Assembly: GCA_024516035.1 (NCBI GenBank)
Contig: CM044962.1
Location: forward strand, 5,818,608-5,882,607
Source of the DNA: Bactericera cockerelli
Lineage: Eukaryota > Arthropoda > Insecta > Hemiptera > Triozidae
Reading direction: 5' to 3'
Length of the DNA stretch: 64,000 nucleotides
In this document: positions 21,135 through 33,300 of the stretch, one piece after another
Layout: each line of letters starts with the position of its first letter
How positions within the stretch are numbered: the stretch's first letter is position 1
The notes under the pieces: generated by a model
The model's database searches: none
Told to the model about the DNA's origin: nothing
What the model saw: only the letters and a program-made list of their open reading frames with translations
Position numbers and translations under genes: made by a program

Positions 21135-21545
21135 AGCCGGGATCCTATTGAGTGCTACATTTAGTTGCGCAACGTTTCATGCTCCAATCTTTCGGATCAA
21201 AATGGGATCGAAACCCACTGAGTTTGCTACGCTTACGATTTAAAATTCGTTGCGTTGCGAGACAAAACATTGCGCAGCGCTGCGCAACAAAATGTTGCGC
21301 GTGTACTGGTAGTCAAGTGGTTAACGCGCTAGTCTGGTAATCCAGGTAGCGTAGGGATCCGTTGGTTCGAATCCCACCCAGTGCACGAATTTTTCCTCAT
21401 TAATTTGAGTTTGTGACCACATAATAATAAGACTCTGAGGGTTAGGTGGTAGAAAATGCTTTGAGCATTAACCTCGCCTGGTGGTTACCTTCCACTAAAG
21501 AGTATTATTATATAATTATTGCACTCAGTGGTGGGATCCCGTCTT
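21135..21545. mobile_element. MITE interrupted by a SINE
   Basis: ccgggatcctattgagtgc at the left matches in reverse gcactcagtggtgggatccc at about 21522; a SINE B copy (21303-21511) lies between them. The left part has repeated ttgcgcaac/tgcgcagc palindromes. Confidence 0.6.
21303..21511 (+). mobile_element. SINE family B
   Basis: Full-length copy with ccgttggttcgaatcccacc and attattatt tail. Confidence 0.88.
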
Positions 21546-21574
21546 CACAATGGCTCAAATTTTAGCTCTTAGAA

Positions 21575-21685
21575 TAATACAACGGACTCGTTACCTGGAG
21601 GTCGGTGGTTCGAGTCCCAAGCGCAGCAAATATTTAGTATGAGGCGAGTTCGAGTTATTGTGACGTCACGATTGTGATCAACATG
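21575..21685 (+). mobile_element. SINE family G fragment
   Basis: acctggaggtcggtggttcg, then gttattgtgacgtcacgatt. A similar fragment is at 22040-22140. Confidence 0.7.
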
Positions 21686-22334
21686 TTCAATTGTTCATTT
21701 CTAGTGAATATCCAGAAAATGTCTAATAACTGTAGTTCTAAACCAATCCTGTTATCAGAACGAGTTGTCATTGCCATTCAATGTCTTCTCATAATATATA
21801 ATTATGTTGTATAATATATTTAATCGCTCCAACCTATTTACCTAACTAGTCCTGAATTTTAAATCGTGCTAAATGTTTGATAACTACAACCCCCATTCGT
21901 TTCCCGTCTTGATAAAATATCCTCTAGCTTTTATACATTTCGCTGTTGGTCTCTCCTTATAACCGTTTTTTTTTCGGAGCTACTGCATTTTTTGCTGTCG
22001 AAAAAAATATATAATTTGTCCGATCTCACTCGCTCGATCGAAACGGCGACGTTCTTGTAATCTGGAGGTCGGTGGTTCGAGTCCCAAATTACGGCAAAAA
22101 ATTAGGAAGGTGAATTTGAGTAGTAAAATTGTGATGAACAACAAATGGTAGCTTTAAAAAACTTCTTTTTTTTCTAGGTTTAAAAAATATTAAACTTCTC
22201 CAACATTGGATGTCACTTGAAAAAAGATTTTTTTTTTACTTTCCATTGTTGGGGAGGCTGGAAACGAGCTATCCAAAAGAAACTCAACTTTAGTTGCTTA
22301 ACTTTAGTGATGTTAGTGTATTCAATATTCATAT

Positions 22335-22505
22335 TGTTGTAACCAGCTTGGCTACAGCTAAGAGGAGTGATGGTCTCCAGCCAACTTGAGTTGAGTGTTG
22401 GCTCATCCTGAAGCACATATTTCTATGTGCGATCAACCATCGTGAGAACTTGCGCTTTTTCTCTATAAACCATTAAACCCTTGGGAAACTGCAAGCTAGG
22501 AAACC
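22335..22505 (+). repeat. Second copy of the 11596 repeat
   Basis: Shares atttctatgtgcgatcaacc and cattaaacccttgggaaact. Confidence 0.8.
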
Positions 22506-22954
22506 GACTTTCTGTAGACTCACCCTGACACGGTGACTTGTGAAGAACAGTATTTCATGTTGTGAACTAGTGGACTGTCCAACAGTTTCCTGTCTGATTT
22601 TAACTTTTATATTTTTCCTTGTAGATGTATTTGTGTTTGTCTCCCTAACACCTTCTCCTTCTTTCAGTAATCTCTTCGTGTGTTGATTTCTATTATATTT
22701 GTATTCTTATACATACTTATACATAAACGAAACTATATATATTATAAATATTTTCTAAAAAAAAGAGTAAATAAAAAATCCAAGACATATTGAAAAAAGT
22801 CCAAGCCGTTTTCTTTTTATTTCTTATTTTCTAGGTGATTATTATATCTGACTAGCGCTAAGCATCAGTTGTGACAGCAACTGATGAAGAGGTGTAAGCT
22901 TGATCAATTACATTTTCAATATTTTAGAAGTAAACAATTCTTCTTTTACTCTGT
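22506..22954. other. Intergenic, one hairpin only
   Basis: catcagttg/caactgatg hairpin at about 22863-22886; otherwise AT-rich. Confidence 0.5.
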
Positions 22955-23044
22955 CTTATCCCGCTCAAGCAGGGTCGACGTTGTTCAACCTCATGGTTGA
23001 GATTGGTTGGTGTTGGCACATTTTTTACGGCTGGATGCCCTTCC

Positions 23045-23212
23045 TAACGCCAACGGTTTTACCCTCCATTCGCTGGGAATCGTACGAGCTACCCACTCAC
23101 CCAGCCTGGGTAGGGCCGGAAATGCCAGCCTCACATGAACGGAGGGAACAGAATTTTCTGTGAGAAAAGTCTGATCGAACCGGCGATCGAACGCGGGAAA
23201 CCAAGTGACAAC
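23045..23212 (-). mobile_element. SINE family F, partial
   Basis: Body and part of the head; B-box region degraded. The preceding 22955-23045 (ttttacggctggatgccctt) is another dispersed sequence. Confidence 0.75.
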
Positions 23213-23394
23213 TCTTCTTCTCATGTCTTTTTCTTTTTTGAATTAAATTTCTTTGTTGTGGTCCATCAAATTTCTTTTTCATGTTATTTTCATTTAATAT
23301 AATTATCTTAATATCTCAGATTTATAAACTAGCACCATAAGGATCACTGTCCACTAGACAGGCATGAGTGACTGCCCACACAAGAGTAAAGGTA

Positions 23395-23562
23395 ATGGTT
23401 GGGTGGAAGAGATTGCCATAGGCAATAACCCCACCCTTTAGTAAGGAATGCTTTTTTTCTTCTTTTTAACTGTTTATATATTTTTTATAAATTTTTGTAA
23501 TAACTATTTGTACCGTACATTTATGTCTTATTACCTAATAAAGAATTTAATAATAATACAGC
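23395..23562 (+). mobile_element. Non-LTR 3' tail
   Basis: ggttgggtggaagagattgc to acctaataaagaatttaata. Confidence 0.8.
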
Positions 23563-23581
23563 CCACTCATGAGTAAGAGAC

Positions 23582-23825
23582 TAAGGGCGGAATTAATAGA
23601 CGTTTTTGTAATACCTCTATGGCGCTAAGTCACGGATTGCGTACTGTGTAAGATAGGGAAAACCGACACTTTTTTTTTATTTAAGTTTTTTGGCATTGGT
23701 TAGGCATTCTCCTTATCATGGAATTTGCCATACAGCCGATGTGGTCGTGTTTATATAGATTGATATTTAACCGACACTTAGCAGTGACTTAAGTTATCGA
23801 TGTTGTCTATTAATTTCGACCCTAA
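23582..23825. mobile_element. MITE family AGGGCGGAATTAATAGAC, copy 2, with nested insert
   Basis: Flanked by TAA. Interrupted at 23672-23768 by a poly-T-led retroposon with an 11-bp target duplication aaccgacactt (23661-23671, 23769-23779). Confidence 0.82.
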
Positions 23826-23879
23826 TGTGTGAGAAGTCTCACAACTCCTGGGGTACCGCGGGGCGCATGTCTCAGACAA

Positions 23880-24295
23880 CGACTTTTCAACTGAAGGGGG
23901 CGGGTTGGTTTACTGTTGGGTGGGGACTTTTCAACTGAAGGGGGCGGGGTTGGTTTACTGTTGGGTGGGGACTCAACTGAAGGTGGAGGGGTTGGTTTAC
24001 TGTTGGGTGGGGACTCAACTGAAGGGGGCGGGGTTGGTTTACTGTTGGGTGGGGCCGACTTTTCAACTGAAGGGGGCGGGGTTGGTTTACTGTTGGGTGG
24101 GGACTTTTCAACTGAAGGGGGAGGGGTTAGTTTACTGTTGGGTGGGGACTCAACTGAAGGGGGCGGGGTTGGTTTACTGTTGGGTGGGGACTTTTCAACT
24201 GAAGGGGGAGGGAGGGGTTGGTTTACTGTTGGGTGGGGACTCAACTGAAGGTGATGGGGTTGGTTTACTGTTGGGCGGGGACTTGGTGCAGTCGC
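23880..24295 (-). repeat. Minisatellite encoding and overrunning the DPH1 C-terminus
   Basis: About nine units of 42-57 bp containing ggttggtttactgttgggtg on the plus strand; on the coding strand they give [17 protein letters not shown] repeats. Only the first two units are inside the predicted CDS. Confidence 0.93.
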
Positions 24296-24386
24296 CACAG
24301 CACTTGGTTACCGCCAGAGGGTTGGGCGTGAAGTTGGGTGTCCACTGGCCCTCACTATCCTTGGCGTAATAGTCCATGGGGTACAC
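24195..24386 (-). CDS. DPH1: DPH1 exon 6, minisatellite-encoded C-terminus
   Basis: Begins [19 protein letters not shown], homologous to the DPH1 end, followed by KCCGDCTK and two copies of a [18 protein letters not shown] repeat, then TGA at 24197-24195. A unit with an altered G-run (about 24205-24220) shifts the frame and sets this stop; without that shift the repeat would stay open further. Confidence 0.85.
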   Translation of the reverse strand: MYPMDYYAKDSEGQWTPNFTPNPLAVTKCCGDCTKSPPNSKPTPSPSVESPPNSKPTPPSPFS

Positions 24387-27300
24387 CTGAAATCAGCGCC
24401 ATTTTTTTTTCCTTTTATTCAGTACTCAACAATTTTTTCCACAAAAGTTCATGGGTTTATTAAAAAAAAAAAAAAATACAATAGTTGAATATTTGTGTCG
24501 GTTAATATTTCAAAAAAAAAAAAAAAAAAAAAAAATTGAACACAAATTATGGTCACACTCTATGGCTACACTCAATGATTGTCTTTTCATGTCATATTAA
24601 GTAAGTCCTAGTCAATGTCATAGTCTTTATTGTGTATTTAGTAAGTATTTTTTGTTTTTGTTTTTATGTATATTCATGCAACAGATTATTAACAATGTAA
24701 AAATATAATATACCCTTTTAAAGGAGGCCATAGCCCATTAATTTGGGTGACAATGGGGCTTTATAAAAAAATTGTGTCGGGTTTAAAACAAGAAAATACT
24801 AACATTTAAAAATTCAAGCACAAAGAAATTGAGAGCACACGATTACTCGCTTGCCATGCGGAAGGTCTCGGGTTCGAACCCCTGAGCGGATGAAAAATAT
24901 ATATTCAAAATTTGGTGGCAGTTGTTTGTAACTTTGTAAGGGACACCTTTCCTTGTGTTGACCCAGCACCTAAATGGGAAGTATTGTGTCACTTCTCGCT
25001 CATCAGAGGGGAGGCATACTACGGGATGGGGAGGCTACAACACAGACCACAAGCGTCTGCAGTAGCTGTTGTTTTAAGGCTACAAAATAAAAACTGTACA
25101 GCTTTTAAAGAAAACTGTAGACGCTGTTTTTTTTTTTTTTAATAAAAAAGAAACAACGTTTTCTGTAGCCCCTGTCTCACGGTCGCGAAATAAAAAAGTC
25201 TGTGAAACACTAATTTGTTTTTATTTATTTATTTTTATAATATGATTTTTTTCTCTCAAAATTCCTGGTTTAACCATTTTAAGCTACGGCTGTGCGCTTG
25301 GACGTATACAAAATTTTGAGAATTTCTCTAGCGTCAGAGTCAAACACCAAATAATTTTATTATTTAATTACATATATTTATATATCTGTTTATATCTGTA
25401 AATGTTTATGAATAAAGCTACAACTACAAGTTGTGAAACATGTTCAATAAATTTACATTTATTTTTAACTACATTTTTTGACACTGTGATATATTTAATT
25501 TTATTGACATATTTTTTTACCTTTATTGTTGTGTTTATATATTGACATTTGTAAATAGGACTAGCTCCGTTAATAAATACCCGTTTACCGGGCTTATTAT
25601 TATTATTAAAATTTTGAGAAGAAGGGTTATTGCCTACAGGCAATAACCCCGCTCTTTAGGTAGGACATTCTCTCTCTTTTTTTTCCTTCTTGTATATTTG
25701 TTTAATCTTTTTCTTTTTTCTTTATATTTCATTGTGTTCTACTGTATATATTTTTTGTTCTACCTAATAAATAAATAAACCTTTATTTGGAACAGAAATA
25801 TTACATACATCAAAATTAATACATACGAGGTCTGTAAATAAAGTGATGAGACAAAATTTATTTAATTTTTTTGGTTACATATATCTAGATTTCAATATGA
25901 TCTCCCTCAAAGTAGTTTCCTTGTACGTTGATACAGTGATGGAGACGGTTTTTCCAATTTTCGTAACAGTGCTGGAACTCAGATTGCTGAATGACCTTTA
26001 GTTTGTCGGTCACGGCGGATTTAATGTTTTAAAGAGTACCAAATTTTTTTTTTTTTTTTTTAAGAGGAATGTTTTATTTATTTTTTATTAAATATAAAAA
26101 ACTTGTCCCAGGGACCGTCCTTCTGGAAGGGAACCGAGGATGCAAGAAGCATTTCCTCTTTGAAATGCTTCTTTTAATTTTTGAAATGCTACATTTTTAA
26201 GCCTGGGAAATAGGAAGAAGTCACAAGGACTCAGATCAGGGGATTAAACTGGTTGCGGGGCCACAGGGATACTTTTATTGGCCAAATACTCATTCATTGA
26301 CATCGCTGTGTGACCAGGTTTTTGGGGACCATTTTCGCACACAACTTTCTCATTTTCAGATTTTCAGTTAATTTGATGAACAGTTGTGTGATTCAATCCC
26401 AATTCAGCCAGCGTCGATGGCATGTTGAATACACCGGTTCCCTTCAGAACACCGAAGTTAAGCGACATCCAGCGAGGTTAAGACTTGGATGGGTTACCAT
26501 TCAAATTCTAATTCTCGTGACGCTGGCTGTTCCCGGCCCCACTCAGGCTGGGTGAGGTCAATGTGAGTAGCAGGTTTGTGAGTTTCCTGCGAATGGAGGG
26601 TAAAACCCCCGTCGTGATATGACCATGGCAGTTGAAAGCGACGTTAAACCCCACTTAAAAAAAAAAAAAAATCCCAATTCATCTCCAATCATTCTGACTG
26701 TTAAACGTCCATCAGAACGCACAAGAACCCGAACTTTTTCAATGTTTTGATCAGACTTCGAAGTTAGAGGTCTTCCTCTGCGGGGTTCATCTTCAATCAA
26801 CTCCCGACCCTTCGCAAACGCCCTGAACCATTTAAAAACCCATGCCCTTGATAAAGAACTCTCCCCATAAGCCTGTTGAATTTTTACAAATGTCTCACTC
26901 GCACTGTACCGAAGTTTCACACAAAACTGAATCGCACATCTTTGTTCTATTAATCATTTTCGTGACGCACTGTAAAAACAAGTTATTGGAAAATAATCAC
27001 GAAAGTTGAGATAATGAACCTACAGCTTCCAAATTAACACTGAACGTTCATTACATATTGACCTTTAATTCTTGAAGATTTCAAAGTTTGAAAATGAACA
27101 GGTCAGGAGTTATAACATCAGTCTCATCACTTAATTTACAGACCTCGTATATCAGAACAACTGGTTCCAATTCAGCTTATTTGCTGAGGTCTACCTAATA
27201 AAGCTTAAAAAAAACCTCACCTCGGACCACATGGGCGCCTTGCCGAGGCTGACCATGGCCTCGTAGGGGGAGAGCAGGGGGGCGGGGAAGCTGGCGCCCC

Positions 27301-30300
27301 AGTCTATGCTGAGCCGCGGGCAGGCCACCTGAATCCAGGCGGAGATCTGCGGGAACAGGCAGAGCTTGGCGGGGAATATCTCCGACAGGAGCACGGACAC
27401 GTAGGAGCGGTTGCTGCACTTGATTCGTTTCTAAATTCACACAACACAAAATAGAATTAATAATAATAATATCGCCTTATTTATACTGCCCGATAAAGAC
27501 TAGTCCTATTATTCCAGCAGTAAGCCCAAGACATATTATTATGTGGTAAAAATCCCAAATGGGAGGATAACTTGTCATGTCCAGGCTGGGTTTCGAACCC
27601 ACGACCTCTGGAAACTTTGGATTCACAGAGTGCCACCTTTACCACTGAGCTACCGGGACAGTTATCAGACAAGAATAGAAAATAATACCCCTACTGGAAT
27701 GTTATTTTTATTCGGGTAAATGGGTGAATATACCTTAAAGTCTTTATTTTAAAAATAACACAACATAATAAATAAATAAAATACACAACCAGAGGCGTAG
27801 GCAGTGGGGGGGAAATTTCCAAGAAACCCCAGCAAAGATGGAATGTTCGTTAGGCGAGATTTCCGAACCCCCTTCAAAAAGGATTAGTTTCAAAACTTGA
27901 AACTAATCCTTGCGGTCACTTTCTAGCAAACATAATAAAACGTGCACTGGTAGTCAAGTGGTTAATGCACTAGTCTGATAATCCAGGTAGTGTAGGGATG
28001 GTTCGAATCCCACCCAGTGCATGAAATTTTCCTCATTAATTTGAGTTTGTGACCACACAATAATAAGACTCTGAGGGTTAGGTGGTAGAAAATGCTTTGA
28101 GCATTAACATCGCCTGGTGGTTACCTTCCACTAAAGAGTGTTATTAATGTTATTATTATAATACATGAAGTTGTAAAATCAACAAACTGCACAAGATTAT
28201 TTTCTACATTTTCCCTTTGTTTTTACTTTGATCAGTCCGAATTTGATACATAATAATTATCTATTTCTTTATATTTATATGGATCTAATGGAAAATACCT
28301 TGGTCCGTGGCAGAGTGGAGTACTGCACGGACTTGCAGGCACATGCTCCGTGGCGTAATGGTTGTGACTACTGCCCGTAGTCCAGAGATCCGGAGTTCGA
28401 TTCCCGGTTGGAGCAGACTTTTCGCACCGAAACTTCTGTTCCCTCCGAACATGTGAGGCTTCCAAATTCCGGCCCTACCCAGGCTGGGTGAGGTTAATGT
28501 GGGTAGCTGGTACGATTCCCAGCGAATGGAGGGTAAAACCCCCGTCCTGTCTACCTCAAGTCAGGACGTTAAAACCAAATAGAATCAGTGGACATGAAAG
28601 GAGCCTACTAGACATCGGATCTGGGCGTCCATATAATCCTCTCACAACCGTGATTTAGGCATCAATACCTATCTCACGGACACGGAATTATTATTAACAC
28701 AGAAATTTGTACTTAGATGTCCGGGGTACACTCATACCTCGTGAGGAAAATTCAGTAGCTAACAGTTTACTGACCTTCCAGTTATTACTTCCTCAATATC
28801 TCACCTGTACATAGTCCAGCACAGCAGTGCTACCTTGATGTCCCAGAGTACCCAGTATCACACCAAATGCTCCTTTAGCTGTTTTCGCACATTGCACACT
28901 GCTTGCTCTGTTTTTCTTCATGGTGACATGATCATAATACTCTTGAGTGATTTTCTTCTCGTAAGGGTCATATCTGAAACAGTAAATTATTACTCCATTT
29001 GATAATAATAAAGAGGTCCAGTTGGGGATCTGTAGGCTCAGAGTTGACTAGGTATTTAGCTATTATTTATATAAGTATGCTTTTTCTTTTGATTTTTTAA
29101 GTGTTAATGTAGAAATACAAATACAAATGCTTTGTAATCTTTTGTAATAATAATAATAATAATAATAACACTCTTTAGTGGAAGGTAACCACCAGGCGAG
29201 GTTAATGCTCAAAGCATTTCCTACCACCTAACCCTCAGAGTCTTATTATTATGTGGCCACAAACTCAAATTAATGAGGAAAAATTCATGCACTGGGTGGG
29301 ATTCGAACCAACGGATCCCTACGCTACCTGGATTACCAGACGAGCGCCTTAACTACTTGACTACCAGTGCACAATTTTGTAGATGATTTTTATTTGTTAA
29401 TGTGTAAATCCCCATATGGTACTTGTATGAAAACAAAAACAGGTAGAAAATTTTAACAATAAAAATTATGAAAAATTTGGTTCAAAAGGAAAGAAATGCA
29501 CTGATATGGAAAAACAAGTGTGCAGATAATTCTACCCCTAAGTTTATACATAAAATGCAATTTTACATTCAGTCAAATCAGCGTCAATGACACCAGTTCT
29601 CGCTCGGTCACTGAAGATAAGCAACGTCCAGCGAGTTTAGGACTTGAAGAATTGACAGTTCAAATTCGAAACCCCGCCTCGTGATTCTGGCTTTCTTAGG
29701 CTTGTGATATTGCTATTCTCCCCACTCAGGTGAACTGAAGTTTACTTAAGAAGCTGGTTTATCAGTTTTCAGCAAATGGAGGATATAACTCCCGACGTGA
29801 TTTGTTAAGACCAGCTGAAAGTAACATTTAAAAAATAATCGTTAAAACTAAATAAACATTACTTGTGTAAGCAGGAAACTTGGATAAACATTACTTGTAT
29901 AAGCAGGAAACCGGAATAAACATTACTTGTGTAAGCAGGAAACCTGAATAAACATTACTTGTGTAAGCAGGAAAGCTGAATAAACATTACTTGTGTAAGC
30001 AGGAAACCTGAATAAACATGACTTGTGTAAGCAGGAAACCTGAATAAACATGACTTGTGTAAGCAGGAAACCTGAATAAACATCTATTGTGTAAGCAGGA
30101 AACCTGAATAAACATTACTTGTGTAAACAGGAAACTTGGATAAACTGAAAAGTAGTCCTCAGAGGTTTCCTGCCTGGTTTAAAATATAAAATCAAAAGAC
30201 CCAGCACCTAAATGGGAAGTATTGTGTCACTTGTCGCCCATCAGAGGGGAGGTATACTACGGGATGGGCTGGCTGCAACACAGACCACAAGCGTCTACAG

Positions 30301-33300
30301 TAGCTCCTGTTTCATGGCTACGAAATAAAAAGGGCTGTGAAACACTCATCTTAATAAAAAAAAACACACACACACAAACACACACACATTGGGAGATTTG
30401 ACATTTTTTCTCACATCCACATCAACAAAAGCCACACTGAGACACCCACCCACGCTCTGAACACCTACGCCACATCCTTTTCTTTTGCTCGGGGATGACA
30501 CAATAAAGGTCTTTCAACCCGTCTTGTCAGACAGAACGGAATGAACTCATCATTGCACTTTTCTTACTGCTGGTCTCTTGAATAACTGTTCATCTAGGTT
30601 CGACTATAATTCTAGCTGCTAGCAAGTACCTGTATGCTTTCAAGTGTGGGTTGGCAATCATGATGGACTCTAGATGGAACCGGCCATCTCCCAGGTACAG
30701 CAACACATCTGCCTCCTCCTTGCTCACCCGGGGAGAAGTGCAGCCCAAGATCTCTCCAGGGCTGAGTGGCTTGATCTGGGGCACTGTGATGGAGTAGCCG
30801 TCTGAGCGAAGGAGAGATGTGATGGAGTGGAGCGTGGAAATGAACTGAACAGTGGAAACCAGCGCCATCTTGGTGTCTGGGAGAAAATAAGTGAAACTTT
30901 TTGAGTGAAATGACAATTATTTGTTGGATTGTAAAAAATTTGCATTTGAAAAAATTGGAAGAGATTGCCACTGGCAATAACCCCGCCCTTTAGGTAGGAC
31001 ATTTTGTTATTTTCTTTTTTTTACTTATTTATTTTGTCATTTGTTTGTTTGGTTTTTTTTTTTTTTTTTTTTCTTTTTTTAATTTTATATTGTTACCTGT
31101 CTGTACTTTGTCCTCCTAATAAAGCTTAAAAAAAAGAAAGTCCAATGTTGAGTCTAAGGGTTGTATGCAGAGTCCTCACTGTAGGGATGGCTGGGTCAAT
31201 TGTCCCTTCAGCTGATTTTGTTTTTGTTTTTTGTTTTTTTTTTTTCTTTTTTTAAGCTTTATTAGGAGGACAAAGTACAAGTAACAGTATAAAATTAAGA
31301 AAAGAAAAGGAAAAACAAACAAATTACAAAATAAATAAGTAAAAAAAAAGAAAACAACAATAATGTCCTACCTAAAGGGCGGGGTTATTGCCTGTGGCAA
31401 TAACTCTATTGTTATTCAGAGACGTTTGTTTGAAGTGCCTGTGCGCATGCGCATTCAGATGTTTCTTTAATAAATAATTGTCAAGGTCAAAGTATTCCCT
31501 ATAGCAAGCTCGGGACCATCCTACAGTGAACCCTATAGGGATTACAAAATCGTCTCTGCATACGAGCCTAATAGTGGAACATGTTGCACCGGAGTTTGAA
31601 ACAAGTCTGATGCATGATATATGACGTCACTCATATAAACAAACCATACAACTGAATAACAATAATTCTGGCAGTTCATTATTTTTCATTTTTTTTTATT
31701 ATTGAAAAGTACTATCCAAATTTTGGAGGATAGTACAAAATTAAGTTTCTTAGTTAGACAAAACTTGCACTGCAAAGCAGTGACAGTCCCCACCTTTGTT
31801 GAAGTTAAACTTGATTGTATCCAATAGATGCCGTGTGTCAATATTAATGTTGACAAAGATGTACAGCATCTTCATTCCCTGTGTCTGGTCAATGGGAATT
31901 AGACAACTGTGTCCATAGTGAAGCAGCAGGTCCACACCTAGAGCCTTAGCGGAGTAGTCATCAACACAGCAAGCTCCATAGGTAACGTCACCTGAAATTG
32001 ATTAGACATAGAAATCAGTTCTTCAAAAAATTGATTGGTAGACATACAGGATTGCATTCAGATCAAATGCATTGTTGTGTAACAATGGGGGTTTTACCCT
32101 CCATTTTCTGGAAACTCACAATTCACAACATCGACCACCACCACCACCAGTAACGATTTGTTGCCTTTACCACCCAAGTCTACAACCGAGCTGAGCAGCG
32201 AGTACCATCAGACGTTCGAACAACATTGGGACGAACCAGGAACTACAACAAGTACCATCAGACGTTCGAACAACATTGGGACGAACCAGGAATAACAACG
32301 AGTACCATCAGACGTTCGAACAACATTGGGACGAACCAGGAATAACAACGAGTACCATCAGACGTTCGAACAACATTGGGACGAACCAGGAACAACAACG
32401 AGTACCATCAGACGTTCGAACAACATTGGGACGAACCAGGAACAACAATGACGGTCGACACTCCGTCCGAAATCGCCAAGAAACTATTTCGACAGTCGGG
32501 CGGTGCCTGTTCACCTTGTGCCATGGGACGCGTGCAATTAGACAAGCGCCACGCGTCGTCGGGAACACTTGGTCGCGTCGTACAAACACCATACGTCAAA
32601 TGTTTCCCTCTACTATTCGGATCGATTGATCAACCTTTTTTTTTTTCAAAGAAACTATACTGATATTCATACAACAAGGTAGGAAAGCTCATGTTTACCT
32701 AACGATACCTCAAAATAGACATGCAAGTGTGGTTATCCACCCTTGTACACCCATTTCGGATCTCGCCAGGTTATGTTGGACTAACTGGTATTTTTCTTAC
32801 CAGCACCTACCAACTAAACCCTCCCTGATGTATGAGCACTCAGTATAGGAAAATCGCCCTGGAACCGCGTAATTGATTGATCAACCTACCTTTGCCCTGT
32901 GTCACTGCCGACTCTGTCATTGACAACACAACATTCGGAGGATCCTACACTAAAGTACGACTATGCCGGTCGCGTCGGGCAAAGCGAGATGCGTCATCTA
33001 ACATACTAAACGAGCATGTGTCATTTCATAACCGCACGGAGTTTGTGCATTGCGGCACGTGATATCCAGACCTTGTATTCATTTACTCTGAGGTGCTTGC
33101 AAAAAACAGAGATGCTTGCAAAAACTTGACAAGATAAGGAGATAAGGATGAAATAGCTCATTTCTAGACTCATAGAATTTAACATTATGGTTTGATTGAT
33201 TACACTACAGACTCGAAATTAAGAGGTCCTAAATTCGATTCCAACTAAGAGCAGTTTTTTTTAGTAGCTTGTACAGTTATTAACCATGACTGCTTTACCC

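Noticed and set aside
23905..24369. Plus-strand repetitive frame (GLVYCWVGT)
   Set aside because: Antisense of the DPH1 C-terminal minisatellite.
32276..32663. Repetitive frames with [11 protein letters not shown]
   Set aside because: Minisatellite in DPH1 intron 1, with no exon phase or homology.
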